DNA from: Rhodeus uyekii
Lineage: Eukaryota; Chordata; Actinopteri; Cypriniformes; Acheilognathidae
DNA length: 64,000 nucleotides
NCBI GenBank assembly: GCA_037043235.1
Contig: JAWRVZ010000038.1
Location: 996,001 to 1,060,000 of the forward strand
Direction of reading: 5' to 3'
The translations under genes and the position numbers were made by a program. The notes under the pieces were generated by a model, which saw nothing but the letters and a program-made list of their open reading frames with translations, was not told where the DNA came from and did not search any database. Positions 38,801-46,487 of this stretch are shown here, in pieces (the first letter of the stretch is position 1; every line of letters begins with the position of its first letter).

Positions 38801-41568
38801 TGTTGTAGTCAAATTGTTTATGCATTATTTTTACATAGTAAAATAAAACCTGTGCCTGTAGTTTGCCTTTTTTGCCAAATAATTTTTTTTGATAATTATA
38901 CAATTTCAAATTATTGAAATAAAAATGTCAAAATAATTAAGTAAATAAATTAATTGAAATTATCACAATTTTTTTTAAATAATTATAACATTTCAGTAAT
39001 GAAGGTTAAGTTAGTGGGTTTTTTTCCTATTTAAAAAAGAAGTATAAAATATTTTCTAATGTTTTATTTAAAGTTGAAATAGTTAATTAGTATGTTTACT
39101 GTATGTGTAAATTATATATTATATTATAAATTATATATTAATTAATTATAAATAAATTATTATAAATTAGAATTTTTATTTTTTAAACTTTATTAGAACA
39201 GTGGCGGTTGGTTATATTTGAACCTGGGTTTTCTTGAAATTATTTATATTTTGTGGGCATAAATCTAATTGATCTTATAACATATTTATTGTATATATGT
39301 ACAATAGTGTTGATATTAGATTAACAAATCTCCATCTTAAGAATTATTTCCAATGGAAAGCATCTGTACTTTATTGTCTGATATGCGGAAAACTGATGAA
39401 GTGTGTATTGTGAGTAGATTATGTTTTGTGTGTGCAGATTTAGAAACAATTTATCTTTCCATTCCTCTATCATCTTTTTTCTCCCTTTGAGAGTATTAAA
39501 AAACACTCCCGCTCGTGGTTTTTAAAGAGTTCGCTGTAATGTTCTGTACCCATTACTTCATGACCACAGTGGCCGAACTTGTAAATGAGCTTCATGCTGT
39601 TTCCATTATTGCCAATAAGTGACACATTCAGACCTTTAAAAAGGAAAACATTACAATTCAGAGAAGGACTGATATAAAGCACTTGACACGCACAACATGA
39701 TTGAAGCACTAATGTAACGGAAGTCAAAAGGGGGAAAGTGGGTAAAAATCTATTGAGTGTAATTAAGACCCAAATCAGTTTATTTATAGTCAAATTCACA
39801 ATTAGTTGCTATTGCACTAAGATTTTATAAAACATAGCTTTTAAAGTAGAGGACCTGAGGTTTTCATGTAATTTATGCGCCCCAAAATTGCATGGCAGTG
39901 TTCTCTCAAATCATCATAACTACGTAGATTTGTTTATGGCTCTGAAGTTACAGCCAATATTTTCCATAAATAAGGTACGCTTAGTCATGTTACTTTTTTC
40001 TAGCGTTATTGACACAAATCCCAACTGGAATTTCACTAAAAATACAATCATGTAAAATTTCTTTTGCTCCCTTTCCAAAGCATGATGGGATTGTAAATCA
40101 CACTACATTTCCTCAGTTTTGCGCACATTTTATGGTGTGAATACTTTTTTCTGAAATATAAATTTGGTCCCAAACAACTGTTTATACTACTAAATAGAAA
40201 CCCCCTACTAAAGCAACCCTTTATTTTTATATTGTTTTTATTTTATTTTACACATATTTAAAAAAAATCAAAAATAAAAACTTGTATAATAATTTGTTTT
40301 TGTTTTTTTTTACAATTTCAGACACCCTCTAATGCTGTATTTGAATGAGTGAACATTCTTAAGAATCATAACTTTGAGTCAGCGGTTTGGTCAATACTGA
40401 GCTGAAACTTTTGTTACCAATTACAGCTTGTTTGGCAAGTTTTGCTGCATCATAAAAAATCAACTTGATGAACTCCACAGTCGTTTCACTGGTAATGTCG
40501 TCCAACCAGTTAGAGCAATTATGACGTCTAACCGCATAGGATCCATATTTGGAAATAAAGTAAAATAAGTCACATTGGTTGGCTGTTATGTTCTTCTAGC
40601 AGCGATTTGTTTATAGTCTGAAACCATCGTTCATCTGTCATCTCCTTAGATGAAGCCATCACTCTGTTTTGGATAGGTCCTTAATAAATGTGGCAGTAAT
40701 TTGGATGCAAACATGGTTTAAATCTTCTATTGGATCTACTGCTTGGGAGCGTAAAAGCACTTTATTAATGCTTGATGTTGGCTAGTTTCAGGCTATGGTA
40801 ACTCCTTGGTACATTTTTGGTATGTTGAGAACTGAGCCAGTTTTCTTTCCAACCAGTTTGACTTTGAGATTTACAACTCCAAGTGGAACAACTGTTGGTG
40901 TCTGAAGCTTTTGTTCTTATAAAGGCATGCCAGCTTCTTTTTGAAATAGAAATGTTGAATCAGTTCACGTATCTTTGCTTTTGAAATTGAATGTGTGTGA
41001 TAATACCTGGACACAAAAAAATGCATGTCTTGGCTTTTTTCTCTCTTTTTTTAGATTCTTTGTTTAAGTAATTTGTACGTGAATTAATGCTTTAATTTAT
41101 TTGACAATTTTATTTCAAATCAAATACTAAACCATGTGTGTTCTGAATGCTGAGGACTACATAATCAGTGCATTTGGCACTGGAATAATATTGCGCTATA
41201 TGAAATAAAATGTTAACAAATTTTCGTTTGAGAGGTTGACCAGTTTGTCAACAAACTGGTGACCAGTGCAGTGTTTAATAAAGTCCACAGACAACACTTT
41301 ATCCCACTGTGCATTTGTGATTTTGCCAAGTGCTCAGACTTCTGTGGTTTATATCCGTGTTTATCATTTGTGATGTTTTTGTACCTTCAGGCCGTTGACT
41401 CAGGAGGAGATCGCCCAGAGAAGAGAACTGGCCAGGCAGAGGCACGCCGAGAGACAAGCTGCCAATCAAAGTGTAGAAATCCTCGGGTCATCTGATGCTG
41501 GAGGTACCTCAACCCCAGCAGCCCCAGCCACCGGTAGCGTCACAGACAAAAACTGAATCTTTTTAATG

Positions 41569-41619
<51 letters not shown>

Positions 41620-44600
41620 ACAGTGAATGAGCAAAAGAGACATGTTTGGCACATACTATATTTCCTAAGGCAAATTCTATACCATGGTGCATATCAAAGT
41701 ATGTTAATTTTATTAAATGTACCTGGGAACTCCTTTATATTATATTAATTTAAAGAGGACCTATTATGTTAATAGGTTTATATGCTTTAATGTTCAAAAA
41801 AACAACATCAGCAACCTTATTTTTCACATTTGACATTGTTGCAGCACCTTCCCATTCTGTCTGTAATGCTCAGTTTAGTTCCTTTCTCTATAAGCCCCTC
41901 CTTCCGGAAAGTGCAATAAGCTTTGATTGGTCAGTGGAACAGTGTGTTGTGATTGGTCAACTGCTTTGACTGTGCTCGTGAAATATCACGCCCCTTACCA
42001 TATCCATAACTGTTTCAGCACACTTCTAACACTCAACCTGATCTCGCTCCTTTATTTTTAGTACAGTAGAACCCCAACTTACGAAATTAATCCGTTCCAA
42101 GGTTGGTTTCGTATGTCGAACTTTTCGTATGTCGGTTAGGCTTTTACATGTTAATTGCCTAATCCGTTCCAAGCCCTACAAAAACACCATATTCAGCATT
42201 GGATGAAGCGCATCCCAGCTTCATACTTCTCAATAATCTCCCTTTTCAACTCAATGAAAAGCACCCTCTTCTTCCCTTTGACTTCAGCGACAATCTTCAC
42301 ATCCATGGTTACTGATTAGAAAAAAGTTTATGCTAACAGCAGAGGCTGGTGGGAGCGATGCTGACCAATAGGAGTGCAGGATTGTAAAAAGTGTTCCCCT
42401 TCTTACATGGACTATTCCAGCCATCCCTGTCATTCAGTGCGAAATGGACTATTCCAATCTTTCCCTCGGGTGTTCAGGAAGTGTCGTGACAGAAGAGAGT
42501 TGATGGATGATTAAGGTAAAAGAGATCGGCTGAAGACTGTATATAGTTTATTGAGTGAAATACAGGGAATTAGTGCCAATCGTTGATGTTTTATCGATCT
42601 ATGCACCTTTAATAAATACCAGTTTTGGATCATTCCCTGAGTGAGACATCATTGTTCTGACCGGACAAACTGTAGTCTTCATCCAACCCGAACCAAAATC
42701 AGCGCGAATATCAAAACAAAACTCGGAAATCGTCGCCTCGCCGAGATTTCGTTTTTCGCATCTCGATCATTTTGTCGTAACTCGGGCGGAAAAACCCCCG
42801 AAATCTTTTATCGTATGTCGAACTTTTCGTACGTAGAGCGTTTCGTAAGTCGGGGTTCTACTGTATTAGAATTATTTAATTTTTCAGTATTAGTACAGTA
42901 ATCCCTCACCACTTCGCGGTTCAAGTTTCGCGGCCTCAGTGCATCATGGATTTATCAAAAATATTTATTGAATTTTTTTTTTTGCAAAAATACCACTATA
43001 TCGGCAGCCGTATTGCGAAAAGCAGAGTTGTTTTATCGTGATGCGAGAGAAACGGTTTCCCAGGATGCCAGACAAAGAGAGACATATTTATGTAACGTAA
43101 AATGTAAAGGTGTAATAGGTCCTCTTTAAAATCTGTATTTACTCCAAAGTATTCATCAACTTTATTTTGTATGCTTGTGTTTTCTGCAGATGCTCTGTGT
43201 TCGCAGACAGAGGCTCTTTCGGTCAAAACTGCAGTGGAGGAGGAAAACAAAGAGCATTTTGTGGCTTTTGCACGAGTCTACAGCGGTGTTGTCAGAAAAG
43301 GCCAAAAGGTGTTTGTACTCGGACCCAAATACGATCCATCACTGGCGCTCAGAGCGGTGAGCAGCAGTTTGTCTGTCTTAATAACTACAGACGGTTTCCT
43401 TATCCAAGAATTAATGAAATTCATAACATAATCATCGCACAATTAATAATCCTTAACCCTGGTGAACTCGAACTCGGGTAAATGAACTGCCTCGTTCGGG
43501 TTCATTTCCAATTAATTTCCTCATGTTTGAAGCTGTCTGAAGCTAATTATTACATTATTACTGAGAAACTATTATAAGACTCATGCAATTGAGACATTCA
43601 TTGAAGGCTCTGAGACAAATTTGCATAAAGCTTCACCATCATCAGCCATTAAGAACGTCTTCGAATTAAGAGCGGAAGCATCCACTTCAGCAAAGGTGAT
43701 TCAAGGCTGCATGGTTTGTTAAAAAAAAATTGCAATAATTTTGGCAATAATTGAATTGAAAGATAAAAAAAACATCTCATGTTGCTACAAATCTTAAAGA
43801 GAAAACAAGGCATTGGCCTCCTGCCAAACAGAAAAGGTTGGTTATGCTTAAATGCAGGTTATATTATCAAATCAGTACGACACACTTTGCAAAAAGCATG
43901 GACATTTTCTATATGGCATTGTGATATAGAATTAAATTCTTCCATCCAGCTGTTCTTAAATTTACACGTCTATTTAGTTATAGGTTGCCAGGTTAAGATC
44001 ACACATAGTCTGAAATTTGTATGATGTGACGATTGTGTGAGTGGGATGAATTTCATATAAGATCTGGCAACTCTACAACCTTGGGATAATATAATGATGT
44101 GATTCATATAACGGGGGTTTGGGGTTTACAAATTATGGGAGTTTCCCAGGAGAGATAACAAAACGGGAGGTGGGCGGGAGATGGGTGTGAAATACAGGAT
44201 ACTCCCGGGAAAAAGTGTAGACAGGTATGTTTATAATGTTACACGTGTACACATTTTGTGTGTTTTTACATTCACTTAAAACATAACTGACTGTGTTTAT
44301 GTGAATACTCGGCAAGACCGGCATTTTAACATCATTTTGTGTGCATTTTATGTTGTGCGTGCACTTTGGCTGTGAGCACAAAATCGGCGGGAATAAGTAA
44401 AAGGATGTGCAATATACGCAATCCCACAGCAAAATTCAAGCCATGTAATTGCAACAATATTCATCCAGATCAAATGAAGCGAGTGAGTGAAAATCTATAT
44501 TTTTTACAATAGTACATTGCACTTAGTTAATTATTTTAGATGCCTTTTAAAATACAAAAATATTAAATACAAATAATACAAAATATTAACCCTATATATA

Positions 44601-45467
44601 TATAGTAATACCTTGAGATACGAGCAGAATCCGTTCCAGGTCCAGGCATATATATACACACACACAAATTGTAGTATATAAGGATTCCTGTGATATAAAA
44701 TAAAATGTGGTTTTATTTATTGTGTGGTTTTATTATGTGGTTTTAGTTCTTACCTTCGAGACAGACGATACAGTAGCGGATAATAGCGGTATGTGCAGAG
44801 GAGGAGGAGGAGGAGGAGGGAGGGATAGCGTAGATTACGTAGATAACGCAAACAGAATACGGAAGACTCACGGGAGATGTGTTTGGAAGTCGACTGTGGC
44901 GACAAATCCATGCCAAAAAGAAACTGATGTTTGTGCGTGGGTAAATTCGAGAGCGGATAACAGATCTACACGCGAAAAAAACGGGAGCCGCATGCGCTCG
45001 ATTTTATCTCGACTGCTGTTTTTACTCGCAGTTTTACTAACAGTTTTGCAGTTTTACAGTTTTACTAAGTGTTTTACTAACACTTTTATTTTAGTTGACA
45101 AACTAAGTGAAGTGGTGTGGGCTGCTCGACCACTTAGCGTCGCCATTTGTAAGCTTGCTCGTATCTCCAATCTTTACTATAATAATCATATATATAATAA
45201 TAATCATATGCCGTATAATAATATTGTTTAAGTGATCATTATTTTATGCTTGCTATTTTCAGGTTAACTGTTTTTTTTATGTATGCTGTGTGGTAATGTG
45301 GGATTTTTGTTGTTTTCATTTTCTCCTATAGCTTCCTGAGGGTTGTTCAGTAGGTGATGCTTTACCCAGCGTCCCCCACATGGCCTGCTGTACCGTGGAC
45401 AGCCTTTTCCTGCTGATGGGCCGCGAGCTGGAAGAACTGGATGAAGTTCCCTCAGGAAATGTTCTCG
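10279..45467 (+). CDS. efl1: Elongation factor-like GTPase 1 (N-terminal 571 codons, 14 exons; 3' end outside window)
   Basis: A cytosolic EF-2/EF-G-like GTPase. With SBDS it releases the anti-association factor eIF6 from late pre-60S ribosomal subunits; in humans the gene is linked to a Shwachman-Diamond-like syndrome. Exons: 10279-10369, 10493-10560, 11434-11518, 11607-11740, 12198-12335, 13097-13314, 16886-17009, 18796-18875, 20804-20940, 25146-25268, 28336-28435, 41391-41503, 43190-43356, 45332-45467. All phases agree and there is no internal stop. GTPase motifs: AHVDHGKT (residues 26-33), RGIT (66-69), DSPGH (92-96), NKID (146-149), SAIDGWGF (237-244). An EFL1-specific insertion follows (KGKKPLFVQLVLDNIW, HSDPKV...SQWLP), then domain II (FVAFARVYSG, KVFVLGPKY, LLMGRELEELDEVP). 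The start ATG has A at -3 and G at +4. Domains III-V lie downstream. Confidence 0.95.
10493..10560 (+). CDS. efl1: efl1 exon, end of P-loop
   Basis: Encodes GKTTLADCLVASNGIISSRL AGK. Acceptor is CACATAG, donor GTAAGT, ending in phase 0. Confidence 0.95.
10561..11433 (+). other. efl1 intron
   Basis: AT-rich, no repeat recognised apart from a short (TA)n near 11068-11081. No coding signal. Confidence 0.5.
11434..11518 (+). CDS. efl1: efl1 exon, switch I (G2)
   Basis: Encodes LRYLDSREDEQIRGITMKSS, including the G2 threonine. Ends in phase 1 before GTAATG. Confidence 0.95.
11607..11740 (+). CDS. efl1: efl1 exon, G3 motif
   Basis: Encodes NDYLINLIDSPGHVDFSSEV to VDAVEGVCPQ. Contains the G3 DSPGH with its catalytic histidine. 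Confidence 0.96.
11741..12197 (+). other. efl1 intron with a transposase relic
   Basis: Contains an antisense Tc1/mariner fragment (about 11935-12090). Confidence 0.55.
11935..12090 (-). pseudogene. Tc1/mariner-type transposase fragment
   Basis: On the minus strand the segment reads SPDLNPIENLWDIMYRS, the conserved region around the last catalytic acid of Tc1/mariner transposases. Only about 50 codons remain. Confidence 0.65.
12198..12335 (+). CDS. efl1: efl1 exon, G4 motif
   Basis: Encodes TQVVLRQAWLENIRPVLVIN KID..., including the guanine-specificity motif NKID. 46 codons, phase 0 at both ends. Confidence 0.96.
12336..13096 (+). other. efl1 intron with (TA)n and dispersed repeat
   Basis: A (TA)n run at 12447-12473 is followed by a degenerate copy of the AT-rich dispersed repeat (about 12490-12960), recognisable by GCAAGGACACATTCAAAT and GCAGTCTTGGTGAGCATAAG. 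Confidence 0.5.
13097..13314 (+). CDS. efl1: efl1 exon, acidic insert and G5
   Basis: Starts VNAVTGSLFTSKVLEERAEK, passes an acidic linker (GLEETDDSDLYFSP) and ends with SAIDGWGF. Leaves phase 2. Confidence 0.95.
15481..15636 (-). mobile_element. tRNA-derived SINE (HE1/V-SINE-like), copy 1
   Basis: Read on the minus strand it begins TAGCTCAACCAGTAGAGCAT, carries a tRNA B-box-like GGTTCAAACC, and ends with AAGTCGCTTTAG and CTGCCAAATGC. Three other copies are in the window. Confidence 0.75.
15806..16157 (-). mobile_element. Partial hAT-like element (CAGTGGTTCTCAAATAGTG end)
   Basis: Nearly identical to the right part of the complete copy at 26895-27409, ending ACTATTTGAGAACCACTG. The other end is missing. 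Confidence 0.7.
16886..17009 (+). CDS. efl1: efl1 exon
   Basis: Encodes IHQFAEMYSQKMGIRFWVLL KTLWGDFY..., homologous to the post-G5 region of EFL1. Ends in phase 0. Confidence 0.95.
17010..18795 (+). other. efl1 intron
   Basis: Contains a TA-flanked inverted-repeat element (17247-17738). The remaining 1 kb shows nothing recognisable. An open frame at 18295-18579 has no family match and sits inside the intron. Confidence 0.5.
17247..17738. mobile_element. TA-flanked element, CAGTGGAGTTC ends, copy 1
   Basis: Starts CAGTGGAGTTCGGTTATATC and ends GATAAGTGAACTCCACTG, an inverted repeat bounded by TA on both sides. 492 bp with no transposase. Copy 2 is at 56980-57708. Pogo/Tigger-like by its ends and target site. 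Confidence 0.8.
18796..18875 (+). CDS. efl1: efl1 exon
   Basis: Encodes SKGKKPLFVQLVLDNIWSMY and ends in phase 2 inside an arginine codon. Confidence 0.94.
18969..19103 (-). mobile_element. hAT-like element, left-end fragment
   Basis: Reverse complement of the left end of the 26895-27409 element (CAGTGCTTCTCAATTATTTT). Confidence 0.65.
19105..19870 (+). pseudogene. Tc1-like transposase relic
   Basis: Degenerate plus-strand reading contains DDDPKHTSKSTSEWLKKNK and SPDLNPIEILWHDLKKA, the DDE core of Tc1-like transposases. Internal stops and a missing N-terminal half show it is dead. The 3' end AAACACCTTTTCACACCACT is typical of teleost Tc1 ends. Confidence 0.8.
20123..20478 (+). pseudogene. 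Tc1-like transposase relic (second family)
   Basis: Matches the teleost Tc1 middle region: LKTFGTTRTLPRAGLLAKLS, then KPLLSEDT, and later CATGTCTGGAGGAAACCAGG. Several stops and deletions. Confidence 0.7.
20804..20940 (+). CDS. efl1: efl1 exon
   Basis: Encodes DKEKVEKMVTSLGVKVMSRD followed by LKHSDPKV and ICSQWLPVSQAVL. Donor GTATCC, phase 1. Confidence 0.95.
21085..21330 (+). repeat. Dispersed AT-rich cyprinid-type repeat
   Basis: Shares CTTCAGTGTCTTATGATCCT and CAGGATTCTTTGATGAATAG with other copies in the window. Confidence 0.65.
21340..21458 (-). mobile_element. tRNA-derived SINE, copy 2
   Basis: The minus strand carries GGTTCGATCC (B-box) and AAGTCGCTTTGGATAAATG. The tRNA head is truncated. 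Confidence 0.72.
22150..22475 (+). mobile_element. LTR of a Ty3/gypsy-like retrotransposon (remnant)
   Basis: The segment has an AT-rich LTR-like body and a TTCATTAAAAGACTC polyadenylation-like region. It ends TTCTTCATCACAC immediately before the gag-like frame. Exact ends are uncertain. Confidence 0.45.
22476..22960 (+). pseudogene. gag-like fragment of an LTR retrotransposon
   Basis: An open frame from 22539 to 22958 includes LPKDYIEGFLELAHLVSWND and FWVGLDDVICQLL, which resembles gag segments of fish gypsy-type elements. No protease, reverse transcriptase or second LTR follows, so the element is incomplete. Confidence 0.55.
23100..23700. repeat. Unclassified dispersed fish repeat
   Basis: Phrases such as ACAGAGTATGTCTGCTTCAC and TTCCAGAGTTTAGGAGC match a sequence I associate with teleost dispersed repeats. 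Class unknown. Confidence 0.4.
24577..24974. mobile_element. MITE with GGTAACACTTTA ends and an inner inverted repeat
   Basis: TTGGTAACACTTTAAGGTCT pairs with AACCTTATCGAAAAGTGTTA across 24577-24974. Inside, CATATAACTTGACAG (about 24720) pairs with CTGTCAAGTTATATAC (about 24846), a second inverted pair suggesting nesting. Confidence 0.6.
25146..25268 (+). CDS. efl1: efl1 exon
   Basis: Encodes MVCEKLPSPAEISAERVEKL then FETLPEKTQELKK. The acceptor TTACTCAG and donor GTGAGT are both strong. Confidence 0.95.
26384..26674. mobile_element. hAT-type MITE (CAGGGGTCGGGAACC ends)
   Basis: The ends CAGGGGTCGGGAACC and GGTTCCCGACCCCTG are perfect 15-bp inverted repeats. CGCTATAT flanks both sides, an exact 8-bp target duplication as expected for hAT. 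The interior contains a duplicated CGCGTTCGGAGGACAGGCAG unit. Boundaries are accurate to a few bases. Confidence 0.9.
26895..27409. mobile_element. hAT-type MITE, complete copy
   Basis: Starts CAGTGCTTCTCAATTATTTT and ends ACTATTTGAGAACCACTG. It is flanked by ACTTAACG at 26887-26894 and again at 27410-27417, an exact 8-bp duplication. Partial relatives are at 15806-16157 and 18969-19103. Confidence 0.92.
28336..28435 (+). CDS. efl1: efl1 exon, start of domain II
   Basis: Encodes AFLDCSADETAPVIVFVSKM and VAVDSKALPQNKH. Ends in phase 2 before GTATTG. Confidence 0.95.
28556..28703 (+). mobile_element. tRNA-derived SINE, copy 3
   Basis: Contains GGTGCTTGCAACGCCAAGGT, B-box-like GGTTCGATTCC, and the tail GTCGCTTTGGATAAAAGC. 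Part of the tRNA-like head is missing. Confidence 0.78.
28879..29660. mobile_element. TA-flanked pogo/Tigger-like MITE, family A copy 1
   Basis: Starts CAGTACAACCCCGACTTACG and ends TAAGTCGGGGTTCTACTG, with TA on both sides. 782 bp. Nearly identical to 42064-42863. No transposase frame. Confidence 0.88.
29746..30444. mobile_element. TA-flanked pogo/Tigger-like MITE, family B copy 1
   Basis: The left end CAGTTAATACCTCGGTTTAC pairs with CTCGTAAACCGAGGTAATC at the right. The last bases of the right end are degraded. Related to 53068-54047. Confidence 0.78.
32832..33193. mobile_element. MITE with GGTGGGCGGTA ends
   Basis: GTAGAGGTGGGCGGTATGAC at the left and TACCGCCCAGCC at the right are inverted. 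The interior includes a (GATA)n tract near 33068-33093. Common fish element type; superfamily uncertain. Confidence 0.6.
35787..35834. repeat. (TG)n microsatellite
   Basis: An uninterrupted run of 24 TG units. Confidence 0.97.
37105..37585. mobile_element. CpG-rich MITE, AAGGGCCAGTCACACAGC ends
   Basis: AAGGGCCAGTCACACAGC at the left is the inverted counterpart of GCTGTGTGACCAGCCCTTT at the right, inside TTA/TAG flanks. About 480 bp, rich in CACGAAC, ACGCAC and GCGTGA motifs in both orientations. No coding capacity. Confidence 0.8.
37610..37860 (-). repeat. Dispersed AT-rich cyprinid-type repeat
   Basis: Reverse orientation; contains TCTGAAAGATCATGTGACAC, matching other copies. Confidence 0.6.
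41391..41503 (+). CDS. efl1: efl1 exon with two possible donors
   Basis: Encodes RPLTQEEIAQRRELARQRHA followed by ERQAANQSVEILGSSDAG. Two GT donors, at 41504 (GTACCT) and 41534 (GTAGCG), lie 30 bp apart and both leave phase 1, so either joins the next exon in frame. The longer form adds an Ala/Pro/Thr-rich decapeptide. This linker is variable in the family. Confidence 0.88.
41571..41616. repeat. (GT)n microsatellite near an efl1 donor
   Basis: 46 bp of uninterrupted GT, 37 bp after the second candidate donor of the preceding efl1 exon. Transcribed as a UG repeat. Confidence 0.97.
42064..42863. mobile_element. TA-flanked pogo/Tigger-like MITE, family A copy 2
   Basis: Starts CAGTAGAACCCCAACTTACG and ends TAAGTCGGGGTTCTACTG, flanked by TA. 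800 bp. Differs from copy 1 by a few substitutions and an extra AACTTTTCGTATGTCG near the left end. Confidence 0.88.
42896..43084 (-). mobile_element. Truncated element, family D end
   Basis: CAGTAATCCCTCACCACTTC begins the fragment. It is the inverted counterpart of the right part of the element at 50741-51441 (shared TTTCCCAGGATGCCAGACAA on the opposite strand). Confidence 0.7.
43190..43356 (+). CDS. efl1: efl1 exon, domain II core
   Basis: Encodes DALCSQTEALSVKTAVEEEN then EHFVAFARVYSGVVRKGQKV and GPKYDP. Ends in phase 0 before GTGAGC. Confidence 0.95.
43357..45331 (+). other. efl1 intron
   Basis: Contains a TA-array-embedded inverted-repeat element (44604-45180) with a (GGA)n tract at about 44799-44821. 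Open frames within it are not genes. 43357-44100 shows nothing recognised. Confidence 0.5.
44604..45180. mobile_element. Degenerate pogo/Tigger-like element, family F
   Basis: AGTAATACCTTGAGATACGA at the left pairs loosely with GCTCGTATCTCCAATCTTTA at the right. The left end abuts a TATATATATA run. The 174-codon open frame inside has no family match. Confidence 0.55.
45332..45467 (+). CDS. efl1: efl1 last exon in window
   Basis: Encodes LPEGCSVGDALPSVPHMACC TVDSLFLLMGRE and ends PSGNVL with one base of glycine. Donor GTAGGT. The next exon should begin GGLQDFVLK-like; no such sequence appears before 64000. Confidence 0.94.
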
Positions 45468-46102
45468 GTAGGTCGTCTGTTTTTATCGTCTGTGTTCTTT
45501 ATCACAGGTTCCAGATGGATTTGTTTTTTGTATTCTGCTTTTGGTTTATACTACAGTTTCAGAGTGAATTTCACCTTTGATCTTACTTCTCGAATACAAA
45601 CCTCTATTTCTGGTTATATTTTTGTTTGATACATGGCTTTTTTGATATACGGGGTTGAATTCTGCTGCAGTTAGGCCAAAATGCAGTTGCATAGCAGTGT
45701 CTCGAGATTCTGATGTAGTAGTGGTTATTTGTGTGCTTCAGATAAACATGTGAGCAACTTAAAGCTAACTGTCTGGTCTGCAATGCTGCTTATTCTAGCC
45801 AAGATCTGGACAAGGGGAAGACTATTTTTTAAGTCGAGCAGACTTAAAAAAATTAGTTGTTGTTTTTTTTGCTGTTCTGGATTTTGTTTTTTTGAAACTG
45901 GTGATGAAAATCTAAAATAATGGCAGAGAAAGGACCAAAAAAATCCACAGAAAATGTTTAAGGCCCATTTCACACTTGACTCGTAAGCAGTGCATATTAT
46001 TTTCAGCGCTCGTCTGAGCAGATTAAAGCATTCACACCGTACGCCAAGGCGACACAGCAACACGTAGCAGGAGCAGAGCAGAAGCAACAGTGCCACGAGT
46101 CT

Positions 46103-46262
46103 TTCCTGTAGCTCAAACAGTAGAACATGGCACTTGCAACACTGAGGTCATGGGTTCAATTCCCAGGAAAAGTAAGAACTGATTCATATCCCAATGTGTA
46201 TCTTGCATGCAATGTACGTCGCTTTGGATAAAACATCTGCCAAATGCATAAATGTAAATGTA
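46103..46262 (+). mobile_element. tRNA-derived SINE, copy 4
   Basis: The best head of the four: TCCTGTAGCTCAAACAGTAG (A-box region), GGTTCAATTCC (B-box), then GTCGCTTTGGATAAAACATC and an AAATGTAAATG tail. Confidence 0.8.
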
Positions 46263-46437
46263 GAGCATCGTTCTTGGTCAAAATACAGCCGAGTTAAAAC
46301 AAAAAATAACTAGAAGAAGAAGTGAGGCCATCCATGTTTCATATCATGGGACATTTTTGCCCAAAATTCAAAATGTTGTTTAAATTATTAAAAATTAGAG
46401 GTATATCTTAACTTTTAGATTACTTTTGTCATGTAAG

Positions 46438-46484
<47 letters not shown>
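46438..46484. repeat. (CT)n(TA)n compound microsatellite
   Basis: A CT run passes directly into a TA run. Confidence 0.95.

Positions 46485-46487
<3 letters not shown>

Larger units (their letters stand above)
28436..41390 (+). other. efl1 13-kb intron
   Basis: Contains a SINE (28556-28703), pogo/Tigger-like elements (28879-29660, 29746-30444), a GGTGGGCGGTA-ended element (32832-33193), a (TG)n array (35787-35834) and a CpG-rich MITE (37105-37585). Stretches 33235-33560, 34690-35110 and 36400-36670 look repeat-free. Nothing recognised in 38200-41390 apart from AT-rich DNA. Confidence 0.55.
41750..43129. mobile_element. TTAA-flanked MITE carrying two insertions
   Basis: TTAA-AGAGGACCTATTA at 41750 pairs with TAATAGGTCCTCT-TTAA ending at 43129. 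A TTAA target duplication is typical of piggyBac-type elements. Interrupted by 42064-42863 and 42896-43084. Confidence 0.8.
41504..43189 (+). other. efl1 intron almost wholly made of nested elements
   Basis: Begins with the (TG)n tract at 41571-41616, then the nested TTAA-flanked element at 41750-43129. Confidence 0.7.

Noticed and set aside
29439..42901. Similar open frames at 29439-29633 and 42641-42901 suggesting a duplicated gene
   Set aside because: They lie in the right part of the two family A MITE copies and differ after a frameshift. Shared sequence reflects the transposon, not a gene pair.
44707..45231. A 174-codon open frame
   Set aside because: It lies inside a degenerate inverted-repeat element in an efl1 intron, contains a (GGA)n tract and resembles no family.
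15481..46262. Possible tRNA genes at the four sites with B-box-like GGTTCRANNCC
   Set aside because: All four continue into the same GTCGCTTTGGATAAA body and AAATGTAAATG tail, which marks them as SINE copies rather than functional tRNA genes.
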